Shown: positions 19,840 through 32,400, numbered from the stretch's first letter. The stretch: 64,000 nt of DNA from Chondrus crispus (GCF_000350225.1 NW_005179265.1:245917-309916); one strand, 5' to 3'. Notes: a model not told the origin generated them from the letters alone. Numbers and translations: made by a program.

Positions 19840-20170
19840 ATGAGTCTGTCGTTCTCGTTCCGTTGCTTCTGCTGTCGTTGTCGCTGTCGTTTTCGCTGCC
19901 GTTTCTCGTCGTTGTTTCCGCTGGTCTTCTCGCTGTCGTTGTCGCTCTCGTTCTTGCCGTCGTTCTTGGTTTTGGTTTTCGCTGCTGCTGTCGTTCTTGC
20001 TCTCTTGTGTGAATTGGTTTTGATCACCGCCCCCGCTGTCTTCGTTGTCTTCGTTCTTGGTTTGGCTTTCGTTTTTGCTGTGGTTCTTGCTGCTGTCTCT
20101 GTCTTTGGTCTTCGTCTTCGTTTCCGCTCCCGCTACCGCCGTCGTCGTCAATCTCGCATTTGGTTTTTCT
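19840..20170. repeat. Degenerate pyrimidine-rich repeat in the copia B leader
   Basis: Imperfect copies of a CTGTCGTTNTCGTT-like unit. Long open frames on both strands here are a by-product of the composition. It lies between the primer-binding site and the predicted 5' splice site at 20188. Confidence 0.7.
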
Positions 20171-20180
20171 TCGTTCTCTC

Positions 20181-20852
20181 ATGCAAAGTAAGTTTTGAGT
20201 TTCTTTCCATTTCCTACACATCTAAGTGATTGTGTTTGCACGTTTTGGTGGTTCTTAAAAGCAACAATTCCAAAATCTGTTACTGACGATTATCTTCATA
20301 TTCCTTATTGTGAATACCTGTTTCTACGGGGTTGTGTTAGATCTGGAATTAGTATGGGTGCGCTCTGCGCCTGGGAAGCTGGTCACCGGTCGAACGGTTA
20401 GGACATCGGAGGTCGTATCCGTTGAGGTGCTCGAGCCTGAGGATCAACCTTCGCCTCGGCTTGCGCTTCCGTGTCCCTCCTCGAGTAGCGCACCTTATAG
20501 GATTCCTCGTATTCCGCGCTCTGTTCCCGCACCAATAAAGAGAACAACGCATCGACTTTCTGCTCGGAAAGCGGCTGTTCTCGCCGATAAGCAGTTCAAG
20601 CGTGAGCGCAAGAGGAATCGTAAGGTGTGCCCGCGGTATAAGCGGTATTGTAAAGTGTGCAGCGTTAGTGGCAATAGTGCGAAGGCCTTTTACGACCACA
20701 TTCAGTCTAGGTCTCATCGCATTCAAGTTGCCAACGCTAAGAAGAGTCCGCGTTGTATCCCTTGCAATCGCATCTTTGAGTCTCACGGGCACCTGAAGTG
20801 CCACGAGAACGGTGCCGCACACTTAAAGGTAGTTTGTGAACAGAATAGTTAG
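20181..20852 (+). CDS. Copia B accessory two-zinc-finger protein (predicted spliced gene)
   Basis: An open frame of about 180 codons (20310-20852) contains no ATG. A consensus 5' splice site (AAA|GTAAGT at 20188) follows ATGCAAA at 20181, and GTGTTAG ends at 20340. Joining 20181-20187 to 20341-20852 gives an in-frame ATG start (MQNLELVWVR); the intron would be 153 bases, with TACTGAC as a plausible branch site near 20281. The protein has a Pro/Ser-rich N-terminus, a basic stretch (FKRERKRNRK), then two C2H2-type fingers resembling the U1/matrin class: CKVC with FYDHIQSRSH, and CIPC with HLKCHENGAAH. Such fingers bind double-stranded RNA or nucleic acid in known families; the role here is unknown. 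The inverted copy keeps the same splice signals and differs at only two residues. Confidence 0.65.
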
Positions 20853-20935
20853 GGATTTCATCCAAATAAATTCACATATCTGTTCGCAAATTTCTCCTAG
20901 TGCAACTTCATAGTAATCATATCGAACTTCTTAGA

Positions 20936-20984
20936 CGGGTGGGCTTGCCATTGTGTTGACTATCGGTTAACGGCTTGGGATCCC
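20936..20984 (+). promoter_or_regulatory. Conserved pre-gag block of copia B
   Basis: Counterpart of 8901-8949 in copia A, about 41 bases before the gag ATG at 21025. Confidence 0.6.
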
Positions 20985-21024
20985 CGAACGGATTTTCGAA
21001 TACTTGAAGTTTATTTGCACTAAA

Positions 21025-24000
21025 ATGGAAGATCAAGGAGGAGGAGGATCCATCAGAATCGACAAACTCACGGACTCCAACTTCTACGTGTGGAAGCAGA
21101 AAATACAACTTCTGCTTGCTCTACGTGATGTTGACCAATACATCGCTGAGGGAAGAGTTCCAAGTGAGGAACGCGCGGAAGAGCGTAAGAAGTGGATCAG
21201 AGGTGACAGTAAAGCCAAAGCACTGATTGGTCTCTCCCTATCAGATGAGCATCTTGAGCATGTACGTGATGTTGATACGGCTCATGAGATGTGGGAAGCT
21301 ATTGTCAACGTGTTTGAGAGGCACACTTTGCTGAACAAACTAGCTGCACGTCGTGAGTTCTACACTGTGAAGATGCTTTCCGGTGAAAAGGTGCTTGCAT
21401 ACATCAATCGTGTCAAGCAGCTGGCAGCCATCCTCAAGTCAATGAGCGTAAACATCGATGACAGGGAGATGGCCATGGCAGTGCTCGACGGTCTGCCTGC
21501 CCGTTTCGAGGCTCTCATCGTTGCACTTGATGCTCTCGGTAATGAGGAAAAGATATTCAGTTTGGACTTTGTGAAAAGTCGTCTGCTGCAGGAAGAGCAA
21601 CGAGCAAACATGAAGTCTAGCTCCTCACAGACATCGGCTCTGGTTAATCGTGGCCCGAACAATCGGGACATAAACGATTACAAATGCACGAACTGCGGTC
21701 ATACAGGCCATACGGCAACCCGCTGCTGGGGAAAGGATTTGAATGGGCGTCGCCCGGCTCCTCCTAGCGGATATAAACCGCGTATGTCTCAGCGGAAACA
21801 ATCTGCATTTGTCACACAGAAACCTGATCCCGACATGGTTGTAAACAGCGTCGACTTCACATGTCTGATGTCGAAAGCTTCGCACACGAACGATCTGGAG
21901 ATGTCGCCTTCGTGGCTCGTAGATTCAACTTGTACAGCTCATATTACATATGACCGATCTTTGTTTGCGACGTATGAGCCACTTGAATCCGCCTCTGTTC
22001 AGATGGGAACCAAGGCTAGTGCAAAGGTTGCCGGCCGTGGTGACGTTCACTTGAAGTTAAATGTAAATGGCCGCATCGAACCGTGCAAGTTGACTGATGT
22101 ATTGCACGTTCCGGACTTTGCGTTCTCTCTGCTCTCTGTCAGTCGAATGACTGAACTTGGACTAAAAGTTGGGTTCGAAAATGGAAAATGCATGGTCAGG
22201 CGAGGCTCAACTGTAGTGGCGACTGCGACATTGGTTGGAGAACTTTACGTTCTCGACATCGTCAGTGACATCGGATCTGCACATGCTGCCACCCTGCAAA
22301 CGTGGCATGAGCAATTTGCACATGTGCATTCTCAAGGTATTGCTTCGATGATTCGTGACAATGTGGTAAGTGGAGTCAAACTACTTGGTAATGAGGCTAA
22401 CAAAATCAAGAATACTGACAATGATTGCATCTCTGAAAAATGTTCTGCGTGCGTCTACGGCAAAGCCACTCGATATGTGATCCCAAAAGAGCGGTCCTCG
22501 AGGCGGGCAGGGCATACTTCTGTCTAGACTTAGTCCACTCTGATGTTTGTGGCCCCTTAGAGGTGCAGTCCATTGGTGGTGCCAAGTACTTCATTACCTT
22601 CATAGATGATCACTCAAACTGGTCAGTAGTGTACCCTATGCATCATAAATCAGAAGCATTTGAACGATACAAAATGTTTGCACAACTTGCTCAGACTCAC
22701 ACTGGTCGCAAGATCAAAGTGCTTCGCACCGATCGAGGTGGTGAGTATCTGTCCACGGAGTTTAAGTCTTTTCTGATTGCAAATGGTACTCAGCATCAAA
22801 TGACGACCGCGTACACACCGGAGCAAAATGGCGTCGCCGAGCGACTGAACAGAACTTTGGTAAACTTGGTGCGCTCCATGCTAGCGCAAAAGAAAGTTAC
22901 AAAGGGGTTCTGGGCAGAAGCACTTGCCAATGCAGTGTACGTTCGAAATCGAGTCACGTCACGTGCCATTCCCCCCAAGATGACCCCATACCACTTATGA
23001 ATGCAATTTGTGCCAAATGTTGGTCATTTGCGTGTTTTCGGTTCAAAGTGTTGGTATACATTACCAAAACACAGCATCCAGAAACTTTACGCCCGTGCAA
23101 AGGAGGCAATGTTTCTGGGGTATGCTGAAAATACGAAAGCTTACAAGTTGTGGGATGGTGATTTGCACAAAGTGATCGTATCCAGAGATGTTACTTTTGA
23201 CGAGTCCACGGGAGGCAAATCTGGTGAACCGATGGATACCAACGAGGAGGCTTCAACTGATGATGACACAATCAACTTGAACATCGATGAGGAAGTTGCA
23301 GAAAATGATGCAGTGGCATCAGAAGCATCATCACCGGATGAACAACAAGACTCTGATGAATCCTCCAACTCCTCCCTAACTCCAGGGGAGGACGAAACCA
23401 CCGAAACAGTCGGGCAACACGTAGTTGAGGAAGAAACGATTGATCCGCCAACTAATCTCCGTCGGTCCACTCGCGTTCGCAAAACGCCTGGGGCGTGGTG
23501 GGCAGCAGCTTTGGTGACTGCTGGACTCCTTAGCCACGTCCATGTGATAACGGAAATTCCAAACTCGTACAAGCAAGCTATGGATTCTCCAAAAGCTCGC
23601 TTCTGGCAGAAGGGCATCGACAAAGAACTTGCTTCACAACACAAAAACAAAACATGGACACTTGTTCCAAGATCTCAAGCGTCAAACGTCCTGACGTCCA
23701 GGTGGGTTTTCGGAGTGAAGCAACTTCCTGACGAGTCCGGAAAATTGGTCGAAACTGCAAAGGGACGTCTTGTGGCACGAGGCTTTCAACAAGTAGAAGG
23801 CATCGATTACACTGAAACTTTCGCCCCTGTCATCAAGTTCACAACTATCCGTCTGCTGCTGGCACTGGTTGCGCACTTTGACCTTGAGCTGCATCAGATG
23901 GACGTGGTGACTGCCTTCCTCAACGGCGACCTTCACGAAGAAATCTACATGGAGCAACCTGAAGGATGCATCGACAAAGTCAAACCTGATTCGGTGTGTA

Positions 24001-25162
24001 AACTTCTGAAAGCAATCTATGGTCTTAAGCAAGCCCATCACCGATGGCATAGTAAGATCGATGAGTTTCTGATCACTGAACTTGGTTTCAACACTACACG
24101 CAGCGACCCATGTCTTTACATTCGACGTCAAGGCAATTTAATGTCATCATGATTATCGCGTTGTACGTGGACGATCTGCTGCTAGCTGGAAGTGACTTGG
24201 AGGCCATATTATGGATGAAAAATGAACTCAACAAACGATTCGATATGAAAGACCTTGGCGAAGCGAAGACATGTATTGGTCTAGAAATCGACCGTATACG
24301 TTCTAAACATGTCCTGACCATCACACAGTCGAATTATGCCCAAGCAGTACTGAAACGGTTCAAAATGTCGGCATGCAATCCTTGCGTTACTCCGATGGAA
24401 CAGTCTCGACATGTCACAATGCAAGCTGCAATGCGAAACTGGCACTGATGACAACCCATGCTTTGAACCATCTCGTCAGGCCATTGGATGTCTAATGTTC
24501 CTAATGGTCGGGACCCGCCCCGATATTGCGTTTGCCATTGGAAAGTTATCTCAACACTGTGCCGACCCTCACGAGTCGCATTGGACAGGTGTGAAACGTG
24601 TTTTGAGATACTTGCGTGGGTCCCAGCATCTTGGAATAGTGTTCGGTAAAGATGATCTTGGTACGGAACTTCATGGATATAGCGACGCAGATTGGGGTGG
24701 ATGCCTTGAATCACGAAAATCAACGAGTGGGTACGTGTTCAAGCTTTGTGATGGGCCTATCAGTTGGGCTTCCCGGAAACAAACAGTAGTTGCAAAGTCT
24801 ACTTGTGAGGCAGAATACATCGCACTCAGTGAAGCATGCAAAGAGGCCGCGTGGCTTCGACACTTCCATACCGATACGATGTACTTGGCGCGAATTCGGA
24901 TCCAACAATTCGCGTTGGATGTGACAACGCTGGTACGATTGCGTTTGCTCAGAACGAATCTACAAATCGTCGCAACAAGCACATTGATATTACGTATCAT
25001 TTTGTTCGAGATGCGGTGCAGCGAAAACTGGTCACATTGTACCATTGTCCGACAACAGAAATGCCAGCCGATATGCTGACCAAACCACTTGGTCGCGTGC
25101 TGTTTGAAAAGTTCGTGGGCATGGTTGGGCTTTCCGAGTGCAAAGCTGCCCAAAGCATGTGA
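21025..25162 (+). pseudogene. Copia B gag-pol, broken
   Basis: Clearly homologous to the copia A polyprotein throughout. Gag starts at ATG 21025 (MEDQGGGG); CCHC knuckle CTNCGHTGHTATRC; the protease motif reads DSTCTAH, with Thr replacing the active-site Gly; integrase motifs HSDVCGP, TDRGGEY and NGVAERLNR; RT YVDDLL; RNase H SDADWGG. Lesions by comparison with copia A: frameshift near 22505, TGA replacing a Trp codon near 22998, frameshift near 24140, frameshift near 24430, frameshift near 24880. It cannot make a polyprotein. Confidence 0.93.
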
Positions 25163-25173
25163 TCGAGGGGAGG

Positions 25174-26439
25174 TATTGAAAATGTGCGACCACATGCTGT
25201 TATCTGGAAAGTGCAAAATCGAGCGACACGTGTACATGACTCGACGGTCCGGACCCTCACCCCATATCACCACATGACACGTGTAAAGTCTCAGATTTTG
25301 GGGTTCTGGGGACGAAAGTGGCCTCTCGGAGGGTCATGCAAATTTGCATAGTTTTGCCAAGTGGAACCTTGGCCCGTAGCACTATAGACTACACAGAAAA
25401 TACTGCAATTCTATTGGCCCTCAGGTCTAATGCTGCAAATCTATTGGTCGAGCGTTGTCCACGTGTGCGTCATTGGCCTTGTGATGTACTTTAAATGGCC
25501 TGTATATGCCATAATTACGTTGTTTTGGGGGTTTCAAGTGGTTTGCCATGGTTGTAATGGGTAATTGCATGGGGCCCCCGGGTGGGACACATGTATGCCG
25601 TGTACACATGTACACGTCGCCAGGTGGATTCGTGTACGTACACATGTACACGCATCCAGGTGTATGCACATGAGGGTTTACAGTTTTACGGTGTCAGACT
25701 GTTTGCGATCCTGCGCGTGTCCGAGTACAGTACATGTGAATCAAAAGTACAACAAGTACTTCTCGCGAGAGGAATACAGTTGTGCGATTATTCTGTGTAC
25801 GCGTCACGCTGTATGCGAGTCTTGCGTGAGCACGCGCCGTTGCACTGTGCTCTCGTCATGGTGCGCCGTTGGATGCAAGTTCATGACAGTACTCGTGTGA
25901 TTTACATGTATTCTCATGTGAGTTGTGTAGAAAGTCTGGATGCACATTGTTATAACTTGCCATAATTATCTGACAGTGCTTGGCGAAATTAGTAAGGTGA
26001 GAAACAAGGATACGTATGGCGATTGTGATATGAAAGACGTTTGCGTTGTTGGAAATAGACAAGTGCCAAGTTGTTCGTTGCACAACAATGAAGTCTGGCA
26101 TGACTGGATGCAGATTAGTAAGGTGTGAAACAGTTGCATGCATAGGGCCATGGTTTACAGTCATTTGGAATGTGTAGAAATAGTTGTGACCTTATAGTTA
26201 CGAATCGATTCGTAAGGTGGAAATCGAATAGTATGGTCGGGCCACAAGAGGACCGCGCTTGGTCGCGCATAGTAGAGTATGGTTTACTGCGAGTCGGAGT
26301 AGAGCGATAGTGTAGCTGCACTCGAAGTGTATAAGTATCGCAGGAAAACGGCTTCAAAGTAAACCTCGGCACCAAATACTTCACTCACACACATCAACCT
26401 GCCCTCCTTCTTTCCCTTGCCCGTCCGAACCTACCATTA
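25174..26439 (+). repeat. Copia B 3' LTR (divergent subfamily)
   Basis: 1266 bases, TATTGAAAATG to CCTACCATTA, but clearly diverged from the 5' LTR over most of its length (for example 25320-25700). True LTR pairs are identical at insertion, so this end likely came from another element by recombination or from a template switch. Confidence 0.88.
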
Positions 26440-26821
26440 GAGACCAATCAGTGCTTTAGCTTTACTGTCACCTCTGATCCACTTCTTACGCTCTTCCGCG
26501 CGTTCCTCACTTGGAACTCTTCCCTCAACGATGTATTGGTCAACATCACGTAGAGCAAGCAGAAGTTGTATTTTCTGCTTCCACAGGTAGAAGTTGGAGT
26601 CCGTGAGTTTGTCGATTCTGATGGATCCTCCTCCTCCTTGATCTTCCATTTTAGTGCAAATAAACTTCAAGTATTCGAAAATCCGTTCCGGGATCCCAAG
26701 CCGTTAACCGATAGTCAACACAATGGCAAGCCCACCCGTCTAAGAAGTTCGATATGATTACTATGAAGTTGCACTAGGAGAAATTTGCGAACAGATATGT
26801 GAATTTATTTGGATGAAATCC

Positions 26822-27493
26822 CTAACTATTCTGTTCACAAACTACCTTTAAGTGTGCGGCACCGTTCTCGTGGCACTTCAGGTGCCCGTGAGACTCAAAG
26901 ACGCGATTGCAAGGGATACAACGCGGACTCTCCTTAGCGTTGGCAACTTGAATGCGATGAGACCTAGACTGAATGTGGTCGTAAAAGGCCTTCGCACTAT
27001 TGCCACTAACGCTGCACACTTTACAATACCGCTTATACCGCGGGCACACCTTACGATTCCTCTTGCGCTCACGCTTGAACTGCTTATCGGCGAGAACAGC
27101 CGCTTTCCGAGCAGAAAGTCGATGCGTTGTTCTCTTTATTGGTGCGGGAACAGAGCGCGGAATACGAGGAATCCTATAAGGTGCGCTACTCGAGGAGGGA
27201 CACGGAAGCGCAAGCCGAGGCGAAGGTTGATCCTCAGGCTCGAGCACCTCAACGGATACGACCTCCGATGTCCTAACCGTTCGACCGGTGACCAGCTTCC
27301 CAGGCGCAGAGCGCACCCATACTAATTCCAGATCTAACACAACCCCGTAGAAACAGGTATTCACAACAAGGAATATGAAGATAATCGTCAGTAACAGATT
27401 TTGGAATTATTGCTCTTAAGAACCACCAAAACGTGCAAAGACAACCACTTAGATGTGTAGGAAATGGAAAGAAACTCAAAACTTACTTTGCAT
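26822..27493 (-). CDS. Second copy of the copia zinc-finger gene
   Basis: Exon 1 27487-27493 (ATGCAAA), intron 27334-27486 (153 bases, GTAAGT to TTAG), exon 2 26822-27333. The protein differs from the copy at 20181-20852 at two residues (Lys to Glu and Ile to Val near the second finger). Both fingers, both splice sites and the intron length are kept. The host element here is truncated, so expression would depend on the adjoining LTR promoter at 27871-29121. Confidence 0.62.
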
Positions 27494-27870
27494 GAGAGAA
27501 CGAAGAAAAACCAAATGCGAGATTGATGACGACGGCGGTAGCGGGAGTGGGAACGAAGACGAAGACCAAAGACAGAGACAGCAGCAAGAACCACAGCAAA
27601 AACGAAAGCCAAACCAAGAACGAAGACAACGAAGACAGCGGGGGCGATGATCAAAACCAATTCACACAAGAGAGCAAGAACGACAGCAGCAGCGAAAACC
27701 AAAACCAAGAACGACGGCAAGAACGAGAGCGACAACGACAGCGAGAAGACCAGCGGAAACAACGACGAGAAACGGCAGCGAAAACGACAGCGACAACTAC
27801 GGCAGAAACAACGGAACGAGAAAGACAGACTCATGCAGTGAAACGACAGCGAGGGACTGGGCCCTTAACC

Positions 27871-29121
27871 TAAAGGTAGATTCGGAGGGGCAAGGGAAAG
27901 AAGGAGGGCAGGTTGATGTGTGTGAGTGAAGGAGTTGGTACCGAGGTTTACTTGGAGCCGTCTTTCGGCGATACTTATACACTTTCAGTGTTACACTATC
28001 CCATTACTTTGGCGCCTGGTAAACCGTACTCACCATATGCACGACCAAGCGCGGTCCTCTTCTGGCCCGTCCACACTGTTCTATTTCCACCTTACGAATT
28101 AACTATTGACTATCAGTGCACAACAGTTTCTACACATTTCGAGTGACTGTAAACCATGGCCCTATGCATGCAATCGTTTCACACCTTACTAATCTGCATC
28201 CAGACATGACAGAATATATTCTTTCACAATGAACAACTTGGCATCTCTCTATTTCCAACAACGCAAAGTCCTGTCATATCTCAGTCCCCATACATGCCCT
28301 TGTTTCGTACCTTACAAATTTCGGTACACACTGCCAGACAACTATGACGGGTAGCAACAATGTGCATCCAGACTTTCTACACATCTCACGTGATATCCGA
28401 TGTGAATCACACGAGTACTGTCATCAACTTGCATCCAACGGCGCACCATAACGAGAGCACAGTACAACGTCGCATGCTGACGAGAGTGTAGTACAACGGT
28501 GCATGCTGATGCAAGGGTCGCATACAGCGTGATGCATACACTGAATACTCATGTAAGTACATGTCTCTTGCGAGAAATACTTGTTGTACTTTTAATTCAC
28601 ATGTACTGTACTCGGACACGCGCCGGACCGTATGTAGGCGACGTGTACAAGTGTACGTACACGCAGCAACCTGGCGATGTGTACATTTGTACACCGCACA
28701 CAAGTGTCCAGCGCCAAGGCCACCCGTAATTACCCATTACAACCATGGTGAACAACTTGAAACCCCCGAAATGATGTAATTGAAACGTATACCGATCATT
28801 CAAGATATATCACCAGCATGACTGCATATAAGTGGACAATAACAGACCAATAGAATTGCAGCATTCGAACCGACACCCAATAGATTTGCAGTATTGCCTG
28901 TGTAGCCCCATAACGGTTCGGACCAAATGCAAATTTTCGGCATTTATGCAAATTTGCATAACCCTCCAAAAGTCCACTTTCGTCGCCAGAACCCCAAAAT
29001 CTGAGACTTTACACGTGTCATGTGGTGATATGGGGTGAGGGTCCGGACCGTCGAGTCATGTACACGTGTCGCTCGATTTTGCACTTTCCAGATAACAGCA
29101 TGTGGTCGCACATTTTCAATA
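27871..29121 (-). repeat. 5' LTR of the inverted copia B copy
   Basis: 1251 bases, very close to the solo LTR at 31150-32400. The 5-base flank at 29122-29126 (GTACC) has no partner on the other side because the element is truncated. Confidence 0.9.
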
Positions 29122-29460
29122 GTACCCCGAACGGATATTGTCACCATCGCCCAAGGGTCTGGGTGGTGGAAGAGTGCTGAAATGGGCCCCCTTCGCGCGT
29201 AGGGGACGCGTCACCGTGGGTTGGAGTACCCGTCAATTGGAAATATTGCGTGGGAACCTCAAGTGGAAACCTAGAAGACCTAAGCAGTTGCTTTACTGAA
29301 TTACTCCTTCTCTTGCCGTCCGTTTAAGAAACCTCATCGACTATCGCGCACAACGTCTTTTCGTTCTCTACATAGACCTGCACCTTTGTTCCGCTCCTCT
29401 TACTGCTCTCCATTCCTGTCCCCATCGAAGTATCACAAGTGATAAATCAAGGTTTTTACC
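29122..29460 (+). other. Upstream region of the next gene
   Basis: No coding sequence seen. It is pyrimidine-rich towards 29400 and leads to the ATG at 29461. Confidence 0.4.
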
Positions 29461-31149
29461 ATGCCTACACCCAAGCGCGGAATTAGAAAGGAACGAAGAG
29501 GTCGTGGTCCTGGGCGTGGGCGTGTGCATGGTTCTAGCAGTGCAACTGGAAAAAAGCTTCGCTCCCTTGAAGAACTTCAGTCCAAGGAACTTGTAGCCGA
29601 TGCAGAAGTGACCCTCTTTGCCCATGACTTCAAAACCAAACGAAGTCAGGCAACGCTGGAGGGGCATGAAGAGTTCGGTGCCCTAGTTCGAGTGGGAACT
29701 GCGCATATCACCCTCGGTGCCGAGGGCCAGATGCCGCCCCGAATTCTCGACCTTGCGGACATCGGGGACTGGGAGAAAGGTTCCCAATACCTCGTTCTGG
29801 TTTACAAAGTCCATATAGACGACCACCGTAAGAACATCCCCTATCCGTACCCTTTCCCGGCCAATGAGGAGCAACACTGTCCCGAGACACTTGGAGAGAT
29901 TGTAGACATATGGGCGCGATACCCTTGCGACAGTTTCATGATGGCCAAGGGGGTTGTGTCGGAAATGGAGGGAACGGTCTCCACTCCCACTACCAAGAGA
30001 ACCTCTACTGTTGAAAAGACTGCTCAGACCCCTATGTCCGTTCGAAAGAGATTAAGTTTATTCAAAGGTGAAGAGCAACAATCAGACACGGCGAAACACA
30101 TCGTTTCAGCGGTCGTTTCAGATGCATGTGGAAAAATCGGAATGGAAGCAGATGCACCGAAATCACCTCGTGCGGATTCTTCTAGACGAGACTCTGACAA
30201 CAGCAGTTCACCAATGGACGTTGTAAATGTTGATGATGACATCCGGTTTGTGAAGGAAACGAGAGTTGCTACACTCGACAACGGCATCGAAATAGACGAG
30301 TCTTTTGCCCCAGATATCCCTGAAGTGGATGTGAGCAAGTACGGGCAGCATCAGGTCCGGGTCTTAGTCAATAACATCAGAATCATGGAAGAATCTCTTC
30401 GGGAGGTTGATGAAAGACATGTTGAATCAATTACCGAGAGCCTTCTCAAATACGAGCTGCTGAAAGCGGCTGGAGCAATTGATGGTAAAATTGAGGTCTG
30501 AAAAATTTGCCGCAAAAATTCGTTAACCACTAAGCCACAGGCGCTGGCTTCTTGGTGTCCCCTTGGGCGCGCCCACTATTTCAACGGCAATCTCTGTGGC
30601 CATGCCAGAAGACATGGTCTTCGACCGCTCTACGATGTTGAGACAGAGGGACGATGGGTGAGTCGAGCTGATGATGGAACCCCTAATTTGCGACGGTCAG
30701 CATCGTGTCACCGGCATGAATAAGGCCAAGGCTACTGACTTGCAAAAGGAAAAGGAGTTCGAATGGATCGATGCACAGGTGTGGTACAGGAAGGATGGTA
30801 AACCCGTTTCAGACTTGGAAAAACTAGGCATCGGTGCTCTACTCAACGACACCTCGTCGAAGATCCGGTTCTCAAACTTCACAGATTCCATTCACGCAAC
30901 TATAGCGGCTGTTCGAATGATGAAGAACCGGATATGCAGAATCAGCGTACTGTGATGACTGTCGCAGTTGTCACAGGCCCGCAAATGAAGCTTAAAGTAC
31001 TTGGTCCGCTGGGGGCTAAGCAGTACTTTCGATATGCGCACTTGGTACTACGACTTGTGGAGTACGATATCGACTACGACACCATCAAAGGCCTCTGCGA
31101 TACGACCAGCACTATCGGTATCACGCACCGTAGCAACCGTCGGCTTCTC
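29461..31149 (+). pseudogene. ParB/sulfiredoxin-like gene, 5' part, broken
   Basis: The ATG at 29461 opens 346 codons with a basic N-terminus (RGIRKERRGRGPGRGR), an acidic-serine middle and an ending that resembles the ParB/Srx fold start (QVRVLVNN..., DERHVESITESLLK). After a stop at 30501 homologous-looking sequence continues in the next frame, with a TGA at 30659, and includes EPLICDGQHRVTGMNKAKA, close to the GxHR core motif of ParB-like domains. Another frame change near 30930 follows. The frame then runs straight into the solo LTR at 31150. At least two frameshifts and a stop precede the LTR, so the gene is dead. Function of the intact form is unknown; a nucleotide- or DNA-processing role is only suggested by the ParB-like motif. 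Confidence 0.55.
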
Positions 31150-32400
31150 TAATGGTAGGTTCGGAGGGGCAAGGGAAAGAAGGAGGGCAGGTTGATGTGT
31201 GTGAGTGAAGGAGTTGGTACCGAGGTTTACTTGGAGCCGTCTTTCGGCGATACTTATACACTTTCAGTGTTACACTATCCCATTACTTTGGCACCTGGTA
31301 AACCGTACTCACCATATGCGCGACCAAGCCGGGTCCTCTTCTGGCCCGTCCAAACTGTTCTATTTCCACCTTACGAATTAACTATTGACTATCAGTGCAC
31401 AACAGTTTCTACACATTTCCAGTGACTGTAAACCATGGTCCTATGCATGCAATCGTTTCACACCTTACTAATCTGCATCCAGACATGACAGAATATATTC
31501 TTTCACAATGAACAACTTGGCATCTCTCTATTTCCAACAACGCAAAGTCCTGTCATATCTCAGTCCCCATACATGCCCTAGTTTCGTACCTCACTAATTT
31601 CGGTACACACTGCCAGACAACTATGACGGGTAGCAACAATTTGCATCCAGACTTTCTACACATCTCACGTGATATCCGATGTGAATCACACGAGTACTGT
31701 CATCAACTTGCATCCAACGGCGCACCATAACGAGAGCACAGTACAACGTCGCATGCTGACGAGAGTGTAGTACAACGGTGCATGCTGATGCAAGGGTCGC
31801 ATACAGCGTGACGCATACACTGAATACTCATGTAAGTACATGTCTCTTGCGAGAAATACTTGTTGTACTTTTAATTCACATGTACTGTACTCGGACACGC
31901 GCCGGACCGTATGTAGGCGACGTGTACAAGTGTACGTACACGCAGCAACCTGGCGATGTGTACATTTGTACACCGCACACAAGTGTCCAGCGCCAAGGCC
32001 ACCCGTAATTACCCATTACAACCATGGTGAACAACTTGAAACCCCCGAAATGATGTAATTGAAACGTATACCGATCATTCAAGATATATCACCAGCATGA
32101 CTGCATATAAGTGGACAATAACAGACCAATAGAATTGCAGCATTCGAACCGACACCCAATAGATTTGCAGTATTGCCTGTGTAGCCCCATAACGGTTCGG
32201 ACCAAATGCAAATTTTCGGCATTTATGCAAATTTGCATAACCCTCCAAAAGTCCACTTTCGTCCTCAGAACCCCAAAATCTGAGACTTTACACGTGTCAT
32301 GTGGTGATATGAGGTGAGGGTCCGGACCGTCGAGTCATGTACACGTGTCGCTCGATTTTGCACTTTCCAGATAACAGCATGTGGTCGCACATTTTCAATA
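31150..32400 (-). mobile_element. Solo LTR of the copia B family, with TTCTC target duplication
   Basis: 1251 bases in minus orientation, from TAATGGTAGG to CATTTTCAATA, flanked by TTCTC at 31145-31149 and 32401-32405. It splits a reading frame: codons up to CTC at 31149 and from ACC at 32406 are in the same frame once the LTR and one TTCTC are removed. Confidence 0.95.

Larger units (their letters stand above)
18552..26439 (+). mobile_element. Copia B: decayed Ty1/copia element with an extra zinc-finger gene
   Basis: 5' LTR 18552-19803, primer-binding site 19804-19817, pyrimidine-rich leader, zinc-finger gene (20181-20852), broken gag-pol (21025-25162), polypurine tract 25165-25173 and 3' LTR 25174-26439. 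The two LTRs are clearly divergent: the 5' LTR resembles the solo LTRs here, the 3' LTR is another subfamily. Flanks (TGCAC left, GAGAC right) do not match, so the present element is a product of recombination rather than one clean insertion. Confidence 0.9.
26440..29121 (-). mobile_element. Inverted, truncated copy of copia B 5' part
   Basis: Reverse-strand copy of 18552-21234: 5' LTR 27871-29121, primer-binding site 27857-27870, leader repeat, zinc-finger gene and the first 70 or so gag codons. It is cut at the codons for ALIGL exactly where the 3' LTR of copia B ends. With copia B it forms inverted arms of 2683 and 2682 bases around a spacer of about 5.2 kb. Confidence 0.92.

Noticed and set aside
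19692..20229. Long open frames of Leu/Val/Arg/Cys-rich or Gln/Lys/Glu-rich sequence on both strands (also 27388-27873 and 7752-8192)
   Set aside because: They arise from the pyrimidine-rich repeat, which lacks stop triplets. They have no domain and are open in several frames at once.
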